A DNA stretch of 64,000 nt from Alteromonas macleodii ATCC 27126 (GCF_000172635.2 NC_018632.1:496001-560000); one strand, 5' to 3'; counted from the first letter of the stretch, positions 37,104 through 47,099 are shown. The notes: generated by a model from the sequence alone, not told the origin. A program made the numbers and translations.

Positions 37104-37391
37104 TTACTCATTGGTATGATAGATAACCTTTCCCATCAATTGAGCGCGAGTAAACTTACCCATGGCCTCTTGGCTTACAGAGTGGGCCTTGTTATCGCCC
37201 GTTAAGGTAAACGTTCCGTCGGTGTTAACATGGTCTACCCTTTTGATAATTACGCCGTAAGTGCTGCTTTTAACAACCACGATTTGCCCGCTACGCAGCC
37301 ACCTAAAAGGCCATCTCATTGCACAGACAAAATCACCGTCACTTAGAGAAGGCAACATGCTGCTCCCCGTAACCCGCATAATTTTAAACAT
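37104..37391 (-). CDS. sodX: Nickel-type superoxide dismutase maturation protease
   Basis: A 95-residue S26-like (signal peptidase-like) protease expected to remove the N-terminal propeptide of NiSOD. The catalytic dyad is visible: Ser11 in GSSMLP and Lys50 in VIIKRV. The ending HSVSQEAMGKF (GDNKAHSVS) is the usual Box E. It has no membrane anchor. ATG follows directly after the sodN TAA (TAAATG), a coupled arrangement. Confidence 0.93.
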   Translation of the reverse strand: MFKIMRVTGSSMLPSLSDGDFVCAMRWPFRWLRSGQIVVVKSSTYGVIIKRVDHVNTDGTFTLTGDNKAHSVSQEAMGKFTRAQLMGKVIYHTNE

Positions 37392-37889
37392 TTAGAGGTC
37401 GGGATAAACCACTTCTTCAGAAGGTGGATAGGGGCACGTTGCTTTTTTGGTTGCGACATCCTTGGTTGCCCAGAAACGCTCTGCAAATTCATTCACTAAC
37501 GAAAGCAGCTCTTCAGCTTTTTCTCTGCTGACGTGTTGCTTACACCCAGAACCGGCCAGCATGATTTTATGCACCAGCTCGTTAGTATCTGGAAACTTCT
37601 CAAACTGAGGGGCTTTAAAGTAATCGCCCCATATTACCCTGACTTCTTGCTTTACTTTCTCTGCATGGGTTTCCTTTTCTGCTACTAGGCGGCTCATTTG
37701 CGCTTGGTCTGCGAACGTAAGTGTCTCTTTTTCGGCCAGTTCGTTAAGTAGGTCTACGAAACGAATAACACTCAACGCAGCCAACTGCGCCGAAAACGGA
37801 TCGTAAATTTTGCAAGGAATGTCGCAATGTGCGCTAACCGCAGGGAAGGGGCTAACGGCATGAAGTTTTGAGAGTAATTGATGAATCAT
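37392..37889 (-). CDS. sodN: Nickel superoxide dismutase
   Basis: Converts superoxide to oxygen and hydrogen peroxide with a nickel centre. The nickel hook is H21-C-D-I-P-C-K-I-Y-D-P (usual HCDLPCGVYDP), with two Cys thiols and the N-terminal His after propeptide cleavage before H21. The start at 37889 (MIHQLLSKL) is chosen: AAGGGGG is just upstream and the 20-residue propeptide length is right. An in-frame codon further upstream adds an unlikely 26 residues overlapping the next gene. The protein is cytoplasmic (165 residues). Confidence 0.96.
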   Translation of the reverse strand: MIHQLLSKLHAVSPFPAVSAHCDIPCKIYDPFSAQLAALSVIRFVDLLNELAEKETLTFADQAQMSRLVAEKETHAEKVKQEVRVIWGDYFKAPQFEKFPDTNELVHKIMLAGSGCKQHVSREKAEELLSLVNEFAERFWATKDVATKKATCPYPPSEEVVYPDL

Positions 37890-37902
37890 AATTTGTACCC
37901 CC

Positions 37903-38109
37903 TTACTTTGCTGAGCGCTTTTTAGTGTTGAAGTATTTGTAAGCCGCAAAGCCACACGCAGCTGCACAGCCTACAAGAGACGCGTAAAACAGAGCATGCA
38001 TAACACCGCTAGTCCAGTGTTCATGATCGTGTCCTGCATGAGCGAATGCGCCTGAACTAAATACAGCGGCGTATAGCATTAGAGCTGAGCGTTTAAGGTT
38101 AACTTTCAT
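37903..38109 (-). CDS. Small His-rich membrane protein of the NiSOD operon
   Basis: A 68-residue protein with a signal peptide or first helix (8-24), the metal-binding-like motif HAGHDHEHW directly behind it, one more helix (35-55) and a basic tail. Because it precedes sodN by 13 bp it may bind or help import nickel. It resembles the N-terminal His motif of HupE/UreJ-type permeases, but it is much shorter. The function is inference from motif and context. Confidence 0.75.
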   Translation of the reverse strand: MKVNLKRSALMLYAAVFSSGAFAHAGHDHEHWTSGVMHALFYASLVGCAAACGFAAYKYFNTKKRSAK

Positions 38110-38172
38110 GAATTCTCCTAAAGCGTTAGTAAAAGTAAGGTGAAGTAGTTAGGCGCATAAGTATCGGTGCAA

Positions 38173-38538
38173 CTACACGGCGAAGCGCAGTGGTACATTG
38201 CTGTTCACGATGTTGTTCGAGGCGCTGATGACAGTATGAGCTCTGTCGACAATGGCGTTTCGGTGGTGAGGCAGTTTCAGATGAAAGTATGTCTCTTCAA
38301 GCAAGCTTGTTAAGCCCATAATCTTAGCTGTCATTGCGTTGTTCTCACCGCCGTCTACCTCAAGCAGAATAACGGCGATATCAAACGCACAGCCAAGGTA
38401 TGGAATTGCTTCACTGAACTGACCGCTTTGCATAAGCATTGTGCCTTGCATTTCATCGCGCGCCATTACGTGTAGGGCCTGTTCTGGGTTGTTGTAAACC
38501 CAATCTGCGTGTTTAGGGCATAGATAGTTTATTTGCAT
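38173..38538 (-). CDS. Hypothetical protein upstream of NiSOD operon
   Basis: A 121-residue soluble protein (starts MQINYLCPKHADW) of mostly helical character. The segment AEAIPYLGCAFDIAVILLEV-like (here FSEAIPYLGCAFDIA) looks like one TPR-type helix pair. The start 38538 is set by AGGAGG 8 bases upstream. It lies 63 bp upstream of the small His-rich gene, in the same direction, so may be the operon's first gene. A large inverted repeat sits just upstream, perhaps its operator. Confidence 0.65.
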   Translation of the reverse strand: MQINYLCPKHADWVYNNPEQALHVMARDEMQGTMLMQSGQFSEAIPYLGCAFDIAVILLEVDGGENNAMTAKIMGLTSLLEETYFHLKLPHHRNAIVDRAHTVISASNNIVNSNVPLRFAV

Positions 38539-38565
38539 TGTCGCGACCTCCTGTATACACACTAG

Positions 38566-38599
38566 AACAGTTAAAATAATAATGCAAATGATAACTGTT
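38566..38599. promoter_or_regulatory. Inverted repeat between NiSOD operon and folA
   Basis: AACAGTTA (38566-38573) and TAACTGTT (38592-38599) are perfect inverted repeats, with an AT-rich spacer that contains AATAATGCAAATGATAA, loosely like a Fur-family box. It is placed in the promoter of the leftward operon. Candidate operator for a Fur- or Nur-type regulator. Confidence 0.4.
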
Positions 38600-38708
38600 T
38601 CTATTTGTTGAGTGTTAAAGCTATACCCTTTGAGCCAATACACATTTGGTCGCTGATATTGATATACTGCCGCGGTTCAACAATAAAAACGGCTTTATAG
38701 GTAATGAA

Positions 38709-39218
38709 ATGAAGATAGCGATGATTGCTGCTATGGCGAAAAACAGAATTATAGGCGCAGATAATGATATGCCGTGGCACTTACCGGCTGATTTAAAACA
38801 CTTTAAAGCGATCACCTTAGGCAAAGCCGTCATAATGGGCCGCAAAACCTATGAGTCAATCGGAAGGGCATTACCTGGCAGGCCAAACATTGTTATAACG
38901 AGTAATGCTGACTACAGCTTATCTGACGCGACGGTAGTAGATTCACCAGAGTCAGCGATTGAGGTAGCCAAAGCGCTAAGCGCAGAGCACAGCGACAACG
39001 ATGAAATAATGATTATCGGTGGCGGTACTATTTACCAAACGTTCTTAGATAGCACTGACACTTTGTATCTCACACATATTGATTTGACTGTTGACGGAGA
39101 TACACAGTTCCCAGACTATGAGGCGGCAGCAAGTTGGACGGAAGTATCACGTGATGAACATGACGCCGATGAGAAAAATCCTCACCCTTACACATTCGTT
39201 ACTCTCGTTCGAAACTAA
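38709..39218 (+). CDS. folA: Dihydrofolate reductase
   Basis: Reduces dihydrofolate to tetrahydrofolate with NADPH. Typical blocks: IAAMAKNRIIGADNDMPWHLPADL (with the catalytic Asp in place of Glu/Asp27), IMGRKTYESIGRALPGRPNIV and IIGGGTIY. The start 38709 (MKIAMIAAM) matches the family; 21 residues upstream in frame are discounted. The product has 169 residues. Confidence 0.96.
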   Translation: MKIAMIAAMAKNRIIGADNDMPWHLPADLKHFKAITLGKAVIMGRKTYESIGRALPGRPNIVITSNADYSLSDATVVDSPESAIEVAKALSAEHSDNDEIMIIGGGTIYQTFLDSTDTLYLTHIDLTVDGDTQFPDYEAAASWTEVSRDEHDADEKNPHPYTFVTLVRN

Positions 39219-39254
39219 CGGAGAGATTGGAACTAGGTCCAATTTAAAATAAAA

Positions 39255-39315
39255 AAATGCCAGTGTTGTGAAACTCAAAAATTGAGAGCTTCACAACACT
39301 GGCATTTGTATTTTT
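39255..39315. terminator. Long-stem bidirectional terminator between folA and rpoS
   Basis: AAATGCCAGTGTTGTGAA (39255-39272) pairs perfectly with 39290-39307 (18 bp), with an inner CTCAA/TTGAG mini-stem. T runs flank both sides (TGTATTTTT on the + strand and TTTTTTT on the minus strand). It can end folA and rpoS, which converge here. Confidence 0.95.
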
Positions 39316-39331
39316 GCGTTGCGCGCAGATG

Positions 39332-40327
39332 CTACTTCATTTGGTCGAACAGGTTCTCTAATGAAAGACCCTGATGACCCAACATATCGCGAAGACGGCG
39401 AAGTGCTTCTACTTGAATTTGACGAACACGTTCACGTGTTAAGCCAATTTCGGCACCCACATCCTCAAGTGTTGAAGGTTCATATCCCATAAGACCGAAA
39501 CGACGAGCAAGTACTTCGCGTTGCTTAGGGTTTAGTTCTTCAAGCCAGGTTACAATATTACTTTTGATATCTGAGTCTTGTAAGCTCTCTTCAGGGCTAA
39601 ACTCTTTCTCGTCAGCAATAATGTCGAGGAGTGCTTTATCATTTTCTCCACCAATAGGTGTATCGACAGAGGTAATGCGCTCGTTTAAACGCAACATCTT
39701 AGTGACATCTTCCACAGGCTTATCAAGCGCTAGTGCAATTTCTTCTGCAGTTGGCTCATGATCAAGCTTTTGTGAAAGTTCACGAGAAGCACGTAAATAA
39801 ACGTTTAGTTCTTTCACTACATGAATAGGCAAACGAATGGTGCGCGTTTGGTTCATGATAGCGCGTTCGATGGTTTGGCGTATCCACCATGTGGCGTATG
39901 TTGAAAAGCGGAATCCACGTTCAGGATCAAACTTCTCTACGGCACGAATTAGTCCTAAATTGCCTTCTTCGATTAAATCTAGAAGAGCCAACCCACGGTT
40001 GTTATAACGGCGAGCAATCTTAACAACAAGGCGAAGGTTGCTTACAATCATACGTTTACGAGAGGCTTCGCAGCCTTTCAGTGAGCGGCGCGCAAAATAA
40101 ACTTCTTCTTCTGCGGTTAGCAGTGGTGAAAAACCAATCTCGCCTAGATAAAGCTGTGTGGCATCCAGGTTTTTAGGTTGGTCATCCTGACTGAAAATAG
40201 CGTCGTCATTTTCTAGGTCAGCGTCGTTCGTTAAGGTTTCGTCAGCTTTCATATCAGCTGGCATATCGATGACTTCTACATCATCTTGAGGTGTTGATTC
40301 TAAGGCTTTCGTTGACTTACCCATCAT
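39332..40327 (-). CDS. rpoS: RNA polymerase sigma factor RpoS
   Basis: Stationary-phase and general-stress sigma factor, 331 residues. Region 1.2 ([19 protein letters not shown]), region 2 ([40 protein letters not shown]) and region 4 ([19 protein letters not shown]) are intact. The acidic N-terminal extension before region 1.2 is typical. It lies downstream of nlpD in the same direction; as in relatives, its main promoter may be inside nlpD. Confidence 0.98.
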   Translation of the reverse strand: MMGKSTKALESTPQDDVEVIDMPADMKADETLTNDADLENDDAIFSQDDQPKNLDATQLYLGEIGFSPLLTAEEEVYFARRSLKGCEASRKRMIVSNLRLVVKIARRYNNRGLALLDLIEEGNLGLIRAVEKFDPERGFRFSTYATWWIRQTIERAIMNQTRTIRLPIHVVKELNVYLRASRELSQKLDHEPTAEEIALALDKPVEDVTKMLRLNERITSVDTPIGGENDKALLDIIADEKEFSPEESLQDSDIKSNIVTWLEELNPKQREVLARRFGLMGYEPSTLEDVGAEIGLTRERVRQIQVEALRRLRDMLGHQGLSLENLFDQMK

Positions 40328-40396
40328 GAATCTCCTGCTACAAGGTTTACCTTATGACGTTTCTCCTTTGTCTTTTTTTATTGTTATTTATTTTTA

Positions 40397-41266
40397 TTAT
40401 TTTAATGCTGGCAGGTATTTCATAGGGTCTAATGATTTCCCTCTATACCTAACTTCAAAGTGAAGTTTTACCGAATTTGTTCCGCTGTCACCCATGGTTG
40501 CAATTTGCTGCCCTGCCGACACCCATTCTCGTTCTTTGACTAAAATAGTGTCGTTGTAGGCATAGGCACTTAGAAAGGTATCTGTATGCTTAATGATAAC
40601 CAGATTACCGTAACCTCTTAGTGCGCTACCTGAGTAAACAACTTTTCCATCTGCTGCCGCTACGACTTTACTGCCTTTAACACCAGCGATATCAATACCT
40701 TTGTTGCCTGACTCTGACTTACTGAAGGTTCCAACTACCTTACCTTCTGCAGGCCACACCCACTCTTGTACTTTGTCTGGAAAACTCGTCGGTGTTTGTT
40801 TTTTGACGCTTTGTGACGGCTTCTTGACAGTTGTAACATTTTGTGGCTTAACAACTTTTTCACTTTCACGATACGCCTGTGGTTGTGGGCGGTCAACCAA
40901 ACTTTTGTCTACATTTGATGTGGTCGGAGCTGTTGACTGATTGGTCTTGGACTTAGGTATAACGGGGGCTGTAGCCACATTCGAAGGTGGTGTGACGTTT
41001 AAAACTTGACCAGGGAAAATGGTGTAAGGAGCTGATAATTGGTTGTATTTTGCTAAGTCGCGATAGTCATTTCCCGTGTACCATGCCACCGCATAGAGGG
41101 TGTCTCCCCGTTGAACTTTATAGGTTTTTTTTGTGTATTCTTCGCTTCCATCTGAAACTTGGCTATTTAATAAAACCACGGGAGCGGGTGCACTTCTTCC
41201 TGCACAGCCCCCGATGAGTACACAAATATATAACAAAATTCCTATGTGAAGGTGGGGCCTACGCAT
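40397..41266 (-). CDS. nlpD: NlpD-type lipoprotein with LysM and degenerate LytM domain
   Basis: A 289-residue outer-membrane lipoprotein (lipobox IGGCAG) with a LysM domain (residues about 47-92, YKVQRGDTLYAVAWYTGN) and a C-terminal M23-like domain. The usual zinc ligands are changed (NKGIDI for H-x-G-x-D and KLHFEVR for H-x-H), as in E. coli NlpD, which activates the AmiC amidase instead of cutting. Placed directly upstream of rpoS as usual. Confidence 0.94.
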   Translation of the reverse strand: MRRPHLHIGILLYICVLIGGCAGRSAPAPVVLLNSQVSDGSEEYTKKTYKVQRGDTLYAVAWYTGNDYRDLAKYNQLSAPYTIFPGQVLNVTPPSNVATAPVIPKSKTNQSTAPTTSNVDKSLVDRPQPQAYRESEKVVKPQNVTTVKKPSQSVKKQTPTSFPDKVQEWVWPAEGKVVGTFSKSESGNKGIDIAGVKGSKVVAAADGKVVYSGSALRGYGNLVIIKHTDTFLSAYAYNDTILVKEREWVSAGQQIATMGDSGTNSVKLHFEVRYRGKSLDPMKYLPALK

Positions 41267-41267
41267 G

Positions 41268-41846
41268 TCATCGCAATAGTAAATAAGCGAATATTGCGAG
41301 GATGACTACTCCCCATCCAAGCACTTCTACATACTGCCTTAGCTTTTGCTCCATGGCTGCGCCCCCCCAGCGCATGAGTGCTGCGACCAAAAAGAAGCGT
41401 GCGCCTCGACCAACAGCTGATGCCAGTACAAATGGCAAGAAGGCCATTTGCAAGAAGCCAGCACTCACAGTGAAAATTTTATAAGGGATAGGTGAGAAAC
41501 CAGCAAGAAAAACTACCCATACGCCGTAGTCTTTAAACCACTGCATTGCCGTGTCTATTTTGTGGGTATACCCCCAGCTCTCGATAAGCGGAGCCAGCCA
41601 AGCATCGAAAGCAAAGTAACCAAGCCAATAGCCAGCTATACCGCCCAAAATCGACGCGATGGTCGTAATAAAAGCGAACTGCCATGCTCTAGCAGGCTGG
41701 GACAGTGCCATTGGCGCAAGCATAACATCAGGTGGAATAGGGAAGAAAACCGACTCTGAGAAGCTTAACCCGCCCAAATATTTGGTTGCGTGACGATGTC
41801 TCGCCCAGCGTAACGCCATGTCATAACATGGCTCAAAAAGCTTCAC
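41268..41846 (-). CDS. yqaA: YqaA-family (SNARE-associated/DedA-like) membrane protein
   Basis: A 192-residue membrane protein: [21 protein letters not shown], then the re-entrant motifs [13 protein letters not shown] and [16 protein letters not shown] (the G/P-rich F-x-R-x-x-P-type turn of DedA proteins, here lacking the Arg). Its stop adjoins nlpD by one base and its start overlaps the pcm stop by four (ATGA-type), so it is co-transcribed. The insertion of yqaA between pcm and nlpD is also known in other gammaproteobacteria. The substrate is unknown. Confidence 0.88.
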   Translation of the reverse strand: MKLFEPCYDMALRWARHRHATKYLGGLSFSESVFFPIPPDVMLAPMALSQPARAWQFAFITTIASILGGIAGYWLGYFAFDAWLAPLIESWGYTHKIDTAMQWFKDYGVWVVFLAGFSPIPYKIFTVSAGFLQMAFLPFVLASAVGRGARFFLVAALMRWGGAAMEQKLRQYVEVLGWGVVILAIFAYLLLR

Positions 41847-42478
41847 ATTAGCTCTCCTGCTACAAGGGGAACAAATCGGACCGATTCAATGGTCGATGTT
41901 TTTAGTTCACCTTCAATCCTATCAATACATAGTAACGATTGTTGCTCGTTACCTACGGGAATAATCAACCGCCCGCCTTCTTTAAGCTGATCGCACAGAT
42001 CCTGTGGAAGACTTGCAGCGGCGGCGGTGACAATAATGGCATCGTAAGGGCCCTTGGATGCCCAACCTTTCCAACCATCGCCGTGTTTCATTGCAATATT
42101 GTGAAGGTCGAGCTGATTCATTCGACGTTTCGCTTGGAACTGCAATGATTTAATACGTTCAACACTGAATACTTTGGCAAAAAGCTGCGCGAGTATAGCG
42201 GTCTGATAACCTGAACCCGTGCCTATTTCTAACACTTTCTCGGGTTTATTAGGGCTATCTAGCAGCAACTCTGTCATTTTCGCAACAATATAAGGCTGCG
42301 AAATGGTTTGGCCTTGACCTATTGGCAATGCCGTATTTTGATAGGCCTTATGTTTCAGCGCGTCGGGTAAAAAGCTTTCCCGCGGCGTACCAGCAATGGC
42401 GTTCAATACTGCTTGCGAACGTATTCCCTCGTTATAAAGCAGTTGTGCTAACGCGTCTCCTTTTCTAGAAGCTCTCAT
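41843..42478 (-). CDS. pcm: Protein-L-isoaspartate O-methyltransferase
   Basis: SAM-dependent repair enzyme for isomerised aspartates, 211 residues. [32 protein letters not shown] is characteristic (region 33-64), and the SAM loop is [12 protein letters not shown]. It overlaps the next gene by four bases. It lies 80 bp from truD, and surE, which normally sits in between, is absent. Confidence 0.96.
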   Translation of the reverse strand: MRASRKGDALAQLLYNEGIRSQAVLNAIAGTPRESFLPDALKHKAYQNTALPIGQGQTISQPYIVAKMTELLLDSPNKPEKVLEIGTGSGYQTAILAQLFAKVFSVERIKSLQFQAKRRMNQLDLHNIAMKHGDGWKGWASKGPYDAIIVTAAAASLPQDLCDQLKEGGRLIIPVGNEQQSLLCIDRIEGELKTSTIESVRFVPLVAGELM

Positions 42479-42558
42479 GATGTTGCGTACTTTCCTTTAT
42501 TCTTATCCACAGCCACGCGAGGTTTAGTCTGTTGCGCGCCACGCTTTCTCAATACTCT

Positions 42559-43644
42559 TTACACCCTGTTAATTGGGGACAAGGTTTCCACGCACTCTCT
42601 AAGGACTGAGGTTGCAAAGCAGCCACTTGGAAGCGCAAACGAGATAGTAAATGTATCACCCTTACTCTGCCATTCAAGCTGTGAAGGCCAAATTTTTATC
42701 GCACGACGCTCTTGTTCGAACCCGCACTGGCTTAAAAAGTCGATAACTTCACTATTTTGCTCTGCAACAGATTGCTCAAGCGCTAGTGTGTCAGCTTGCG
42801 TAACAAGTGCTCCTTTACCCCACAGCGGTGCTGAAGGGCTTACGTCTTTGGCATTAAAACGACGTTGTGCGTCTTGCTGCTGCTCAGAGCCGTCGGAACC
42901 TTCGTTGATGAAAAAGCTGTTAGAACCTGAAAGCACCAGCGCGTCGCCGTGAGTGACCTTGTCGAACATGTCTTTTTCTAAGCGTGCAGAAAGCATTTCA
43001 TTAAATAGCCAGCTGCGCAGTGCAGAAAGTGCCATGGAACGTTTGTTGCGGTGTCTGATGGTTTCACCGTTTACCATCCGCTCGGCTATTACTAGGTTTC
43101 CACCGCGTTGCACTTCACCCATGTCATTTAAGCGCATCACGCCAAAGCGTTGTTCGCCGTAATAGTTCGGCACACCGTGCTTTTCAATTTCTTGAAGACG
43201 CTCTTCAATGGCCTCAGGATGCAGTACCTGGCGCAAGGTAATCGTAAAGTGATTGCCTTTAAGCTGACCCGTTCGCAACTTTTTATTGTGACGCATTTGC
43301 TTAAGCACTTTAACGCCTTCCAGTTCAAAGTTGCTGAAGTCGAAGTCAGGCTTACCCGGCGCGTGAATACCAAACCACTGTTGCGTTACCGCGTATTTGT
43401 CTTTGCGACCAGCATAGGTAATTTGGCGTAATGGAAGGTTAACGAAACGGGCTAGCTGCTCAGCGACAAACGCGGTATTGGTGTTGGTTTTTTCAATAAA
43501 TACAAACTGGTGCTCGCCTTCACCACAAGGGGTATAACCCAAATCCTCGACAACTTGAAAATCGTCGGCTTGGAATTTAAAAATACCGGTGGATACGGGT
43601 TTTGCGAAATAGTACTGCCAGTGGTCAGTGTGTAAAGGCTTCAT
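42559..43644 (-). CDS. truD: tRNA pseudouridine(13) synthase
   Basis: TruD modifies U13 of tRNA-Glu. The catalytic Asp is in [13 protein letters not shown], and the family blocks [21 protein letters not shown] and [11 protein letters not shown] follow. Length 361 (E. coli 349). The ATG overlaps the ispF stop (TAATG-like), so the pair is translationally coupled. Confidence 0.96.
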   Translation of the reverse strand: MKPLHTDHWQYYFAKPVSTGIFKFQADDFQVVEDLGYTPCGEGEHQFVFIEKTNTNTAFVAEQLARFVNLPLRQITYAGRKDKYAVTQQWFGIHAPGKPDFDFSNFELEGVKVLKQMRHNKKLRTGQLKGNHFTITLRQVLHPEAIEERLQEIEKHGVPNYYGEQRFGVMRLNDMGEVQRGGNLVIAERMVNGETIRHRNKRSMALSALRSWLFNEMLSARLEKDMFDKVTHGDALVLSGSNSFFINEGSDGSEQQQDAQRRFNAKDVSPSAPLWGKGALVTQADTLALEQSVAEQNSEVIDFLSQCGFEQERRAIKIWPSQLEWQSKGDTFTISFALPSGCFATSVLRECVETLSPINRV

Positions 43645-44114
43645 AATTTTTCCAGTAGAACAACGGCGTGAGAGGCAATGCCTTCTTTACGGCCTGTATA
43701 GCCTAGCTTTTCAGTGGTCGTTGCTTTTACGTTGATGTCGTCAAGCGATACGTTGCAGTCTTGGGCAATAATCTCACGCATAGCAGTAATATGCGGCGCC
43801 ATCTTAGGTGCTTGCGCCACAATGGTCATATCTGCATTACTTAAGCGGTAACCTTTCTCCCTTACTACATTGACAACGTGACGCAGCAGCACGCGGCTGT
43901 CTGCACCCGCGTATGCGTCGTCTGTGTCAGGGAAGTGCTTGCCAATATCACCGAGTGCTGCTGCACCTAGCATTGCATCACACAGTGCGTGTAGTAATAC
44001 ATCGCCATCTGAGTGAGCTAACAGTCCTTGCTCATAGTCGATACTGACGCCACCTATTGTGATGGGGCCTTCACCGCCAAACTTGTGTACATCAAATCCG
44101 TGTCCAATTCGCAT
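43641..44114 (-). CDS. ispF: 2-C-methyl-D-erythritol 2,4-cyclodiphosphate synthase
   Basis: MEP isoprenoid pathway cyclase, 157 residues. Metal ligands D8 and H10 in [10 protein letters not shown] and the loop [17 protein letters not shown] are present, and [22 protein letters not shown] closes the protein (CDP-binding region). Its start abuts the ispD stop. Confidence 0.98.
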   Translation of the reverse strand: MRIGHGFDVHKFGGEGPITIGGVSIDYEQGLLAHSDGDVLLHALCDAMLGAAALGDIGKHFPDTDDAYAGADSRVLLRHVVNVVREKGYRLSNADMTIVAQAPKMAPHITAMREIIAQDCNVSLDDINVKATTTEKLGYTGRKEGIASHAVVLLEKL

Positions 44115-44884
44115 TATGATTGTGCCTTTTGATTTTTTGCGCTGTGGCTTTGAACTCTGTAGTTTTGACCGTTCTGGCCTTGCGCGCTTAATTTTTGCTT
44201 AAGATAAAATTCTGCCAAAGGAAGATCGGCCGGATGCGTTATTTTTATATTTGCCGGACTTCCGCTTACCATGGCAACTTTGTAGCCTTCAAGCTCCATG
44301 GCAGAGGCTTCGTCTGTGATATTTGCGCCCTGTGATAAACCATTTTGAAGCGCGCGTTTTAGCAATGTTGCTGGAAAAAGTTGAGGCGTTAAAGCGTGCC
44401 AAAGACCGTCCCGGTCTTCAGTGTGAGAAATAACATTTGTTGAAGGTCTGACCCGCTTCATGGTGTCACGAACAGGGGTAGCTAGAATACCGCCAGAAAC
44501 GTTATCACTGCTCATTAATTCGAGCAGTGCGGAAATATCGCTCTCTTCTATACAAGGCCTCGCGGCATCGTGAACCAGTGCCCAATCGTTCTCGCCAAGT
44601 GACATAAGCCCGTTCAATACACTATCAGCGCGTTCCTTTCCGCCATCTACAACGCGAATGGGTTTTTCACGTAACCGATATTGATCAAAATACGCGTCAC
44701 CTGGGCTTATCGCTACGATCACGTCATCGATTAACGGATGCTGTAGCAGCGCGTCAATAGTGTGTTCAAGAATGGTTTTACCATTTAAGGTGAGGTATTG
44801 CTTTGGGCGGTCAGCCTGCATTCGGCTGCCAACTCCGGCTGCGGGGATAACCGCAACAACGCGGGGCGATGTCATTTTCTTCAC
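44114..44884 (-). CDS. ispD: 2-C-methyl-D-erythritol 4-phosphate cytidylyltransferase
   Basis: MEP pathway cytidylyltransferase of 256 residues. The nucleotide-binding loop [19 protein letters not shown], the VHDAARPC strand and the [10 protein letters not shown] end are diagnostic. A Gln/Asn/Ser-rich tail of about 20 residues after the core is unusual but common in this genus. Overlaps ftsB by four bases. Confidence 0.97.
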   Translation of the reverse strand: MKKMTSPRVVAVIPAAGVGSRMQADRPKQYLTLNGKTILEHTIDALLQHPLIDDVIVAISPGDAYFDQYRLREKPIRVVDGGKERADSVLNGLMSLGENDWALVHDAARPCIEESDISALLELMSSDNVSGGILATPVRDTMKRVRPSTNVISHTEDRDGLWHALTPQLFPATLLKRALQNGLSQGANITDEASAMELEGYKVAMVSGSPANIKITHPADLPLAEFYLKQKLSAQGQNGQNYRVQSHSAKNQKAQS

Positions 44885-45186
44885 TTAGAATCTGCGGGCA
44901 AAATACGGTAGAAGGTTTCTCCCTTTTTGATCAGACCGAGTTCATTTCGGGCTCTTTCTTCAATGGCTTCTAGACCAATTTTTAAATCGCTAATATCAGC
45001 TTTAAGTAGGGCATTGCGCTGAGCGAGGTTGGCATTTTGAAGGGCTTGAGAGTGAACTTCTTGTTTTCGGTTGAAGTAATCGGGAATACTATTTTTTCCA
45101 AACCATAGCCTGTATTGCAATAGACCAAGCAGTACTATCAATACAATGGGAAGCCATTTACCTTGCAACACAGATTCACCTGACAA
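44881..45186 (-). CDS. ftsB: Cell division protein FtsB
   Basis: A 101-residue bitopic divisome protein: a short cytoplasmic N-terminus, a membrane helix (LPIVLIVLLGLLQYRLWFG) and a periplasmic coiled coil (about 35-78) ending with the conserved ELGLIKKGETFYRI. First gene of the ftsB-ispD-ispF-truD unit, in the usual order. Confidence 0.94.
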   Translation of the reverse strand: MSGESVLQGKWLPIVLIVLLGLLQYRLWFGKNSIPDYFNRKQEVHSQALQNANLAQRNALLKADISDLKIGLEAIEERARNELGLIKKGETFYRILPADSK

Positions 45187-45200
45187 TGTGGTTAAGCGGA

Positions 45201-45226
45201 AAAAAGCAGAGGCTCTTCGCCTCTGC
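45201..45226 (-). terminator. Terminator of the AsmA-like gene
   Basis: GCAGAGG and CCTCTGC (7-bp stem, 7-nt loop) with a T tract (TTTTTTCC) on the minus strand, 45 bp after the stop of the 572-residue gene and just before ftsB. Confidence 0.88.
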
Positions 45227-45269
45227 TGTGTCTTATTATGCCGCGAAGCAGCGTCGAGTCAAAGGCGCA

Positions 45270-46985
45270 TTATTCACCTTGGCCCAATTTTCCCTTCAAT
45301 TTATCAAACAGCTTACTTTTTTGCTGCTCAACAACGTTGTTAAGTTGAGCTTGAAGCAGCTCCTGAAGGGCGGCACTGTCGCCTTGGGCTGCGCTAAGCA
45401 TACTGTTTACGTCAACAAGCTCGCCTGATAGCAATGATTGTTCGTTACTTATCATGCTGTTGAGTTTGTTGTTTAATTCATCCAGCTTGTCTTTTTGGCT
45501 GGCAGTAAGCTGTGAAAGCGCCGCTTTAGCCAGCTTATTATCCAGATCAGACTTAATGTTAAAGCCAGGGTCTGAAAGCGTGCCGTCTAGCAGCATCGTC
45601 ATGTTTAGGCTGGTTAACGTTTGCAGTGCCTGCGCAATAGCACTGGTGATATCACTGGTGCCAGTTGCTTCCATAACGAGCTGCTGAAGGTCAACTTCGC
45701 CCGTACCGGTAAGCATGTTATCAGTGACTTTCATCGATCCATTGGTTTTCATCAGCGCTGATTTAAGCACCGCATTTAGTGTTTCATTACCGCTAAATGA
45801 AATGTTAGACATATTCACACCGGCTAGCTGCCAGACTTGGCTAGCGTCAACCCCGTTGCCGTCAATCCAGAATTCACCGCTGGAAGTAAACGACTTTAGT
45901 AACTCGCCCGCTGCTTCAATAGTAAAGGTGGTGGGGTTACCGAATACTTCGTGAACGTTTGTAATGTTGTTCCATTTGCTGGTGATAGATTCATTTTGCC
46001 AAAGCACTGATACATTGGCTTCTTTCACCAAAATCGACGGCACTTCAGTCGGTGCTTCACTTTTTTCTTCACCTTGAATGAGCGGCATAACAATTTGCAT
46101 TGCTGCCATAAGGTACTCAGTGTATTCCGCCGCTTTGTCGCCAAACACAAAGTAAGTGACTTGAGAAAGTGCCGCTTGGTCACCTGCAATTACCCCTTTC
46201 AGCAACGCGTAATCTTCTTGTGGCGCTTTCTTAAGTGCTTCAACACTTTCACTAAGGGCTTGTTTGGCATCGCTCGCTTTTTCCGTGAAATTGCTAATAA
46301 GCGCGCGGTCTGCCTGCATTTCTTCTTTCAACTTATCAAAAGAAGACTTTGCCTGTACCAAGGCTTGAGGGTCTTTGTAGTTCGTTTCTTTTAGCTGGGC
46401 AACTTGCGTTTTATAGTACTCAATGCGCGCCTTATCAGGTAAAGATTCATAATCGTTTTTAAGGCCCTTGCCGTAAGTTTCGTAGGCAGACTTCGCATTT
46501 TCAATGGCAGCAGTGGTTTTTAGTGGATTGCGGGCGAGAAGTTCGTCAACCGTAGGCACGGCTTCTTTGGCTTTTGCTTTAATTTCGTCAAATGACAGTG
46601 AACGTTCTGGAACGCGATAAACTTCACCTTCAGACTCGCGCTGTGTATCGAACTGCACTTTCAGTAAATCAAGATTGTTTACGATAACTTGATCATCTAA
46701 CAGTGGCTTCAGCTCAACGTCTGCGTGAGCTTCACCTACAAAAACTTGGTTGTGAGTAGGCTTTGTGGGGTTGGTGAGTGCAATACCTTTCAGCGTAACA
46801 GTTGTTGGAAAAAGAGAGTGGTCGAACTCGTCGATATTCACTTCTGCTCCATAGGATTCGCCCAGCTTGGACTCAAGAATAGATTTGATGATGGTATTGG
46901 CGAACAGGAAATACACCAAAAATAGCAACACGAAAAAACCGACAACCCATAATAAAATAGGCTTACCCTTTGAACCACTGCTCAT
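45270..46985 (-). CDS. TIGR03545 family (AsmA-like) membrane-anchored protein
   Basis: A 571-residue protein with one N-terminal membrane helix (about 8-28), a domain with AsmA/DUF3971-like start (YGAEVNIDEFDHSLFPTTVTLKGI), a long helical middle rich in Lys, Glu and Ala, and a C-terminal part resembling the second half of AsmA-like proteins. Probably periplasm-facing and involved in the envelope; the role is unknown. The start at 46985 (MSSGSKG) is supported by AAGGAG 6 bases upstream. Confidence 0.8.
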   Translation of the reverse strand: MSSGSKGKPILLWVVGFFVLLFLVYFLFANTIIKSILESKLGESYGAEVNIDEFDHSLFPTTVTLKGIALTNPTKPTHNQVFVGEAHADVELKPLLDDQVIVNNLDLLKVQFDTQRESEGEVYRVPERSLSFDEIKAKAKEAVPTVDELLARNPLKTTAAIENAKSAYETYGKGLKNDYESLPDKARIEYYKTQVAQLKETNYKDPQALVQAKSSFDKLKEEMQADRALISNFTEKASDAKQALSESVEALKKAPQEDYALLKGVIAGDQAALSQVTYFVFGDKAAEYTEYLMAAMQIVMPLIQGEEKSEAPTEVPSILVKEANVSVLWQNESITSKWNNITNVHEVFGNPTTFTIEAAGELLKSFTSSGEFWIDGNGVDASQVWQLAGVNMSNISFSGNETLNAVLKSALMKTNGSMKVTDNMLTGTGEVDLQQLVMEATGTSDITSAIAQALQTLTSLNMTMLLDGTLSDPGFNIKSDLDNKLAKAALSQLTASQKDKLDELNNKLNSMISNEQSLLSGELVDVNSMLSAAQGDSAALQELLQAQLNNVVEQQKSKLFDKLKGKLGQGE

Positions 46986-47099
46986 ATTCAACTCCTTGAT
47001 TTTTTGCGCGTCTGGCTTTTATTGCGCATAAGTCACTACTTTGGTGGCTAGTATATCGCTCAATAAAAAGTAATCGATTAACCGCCACTTATGGTGCCT

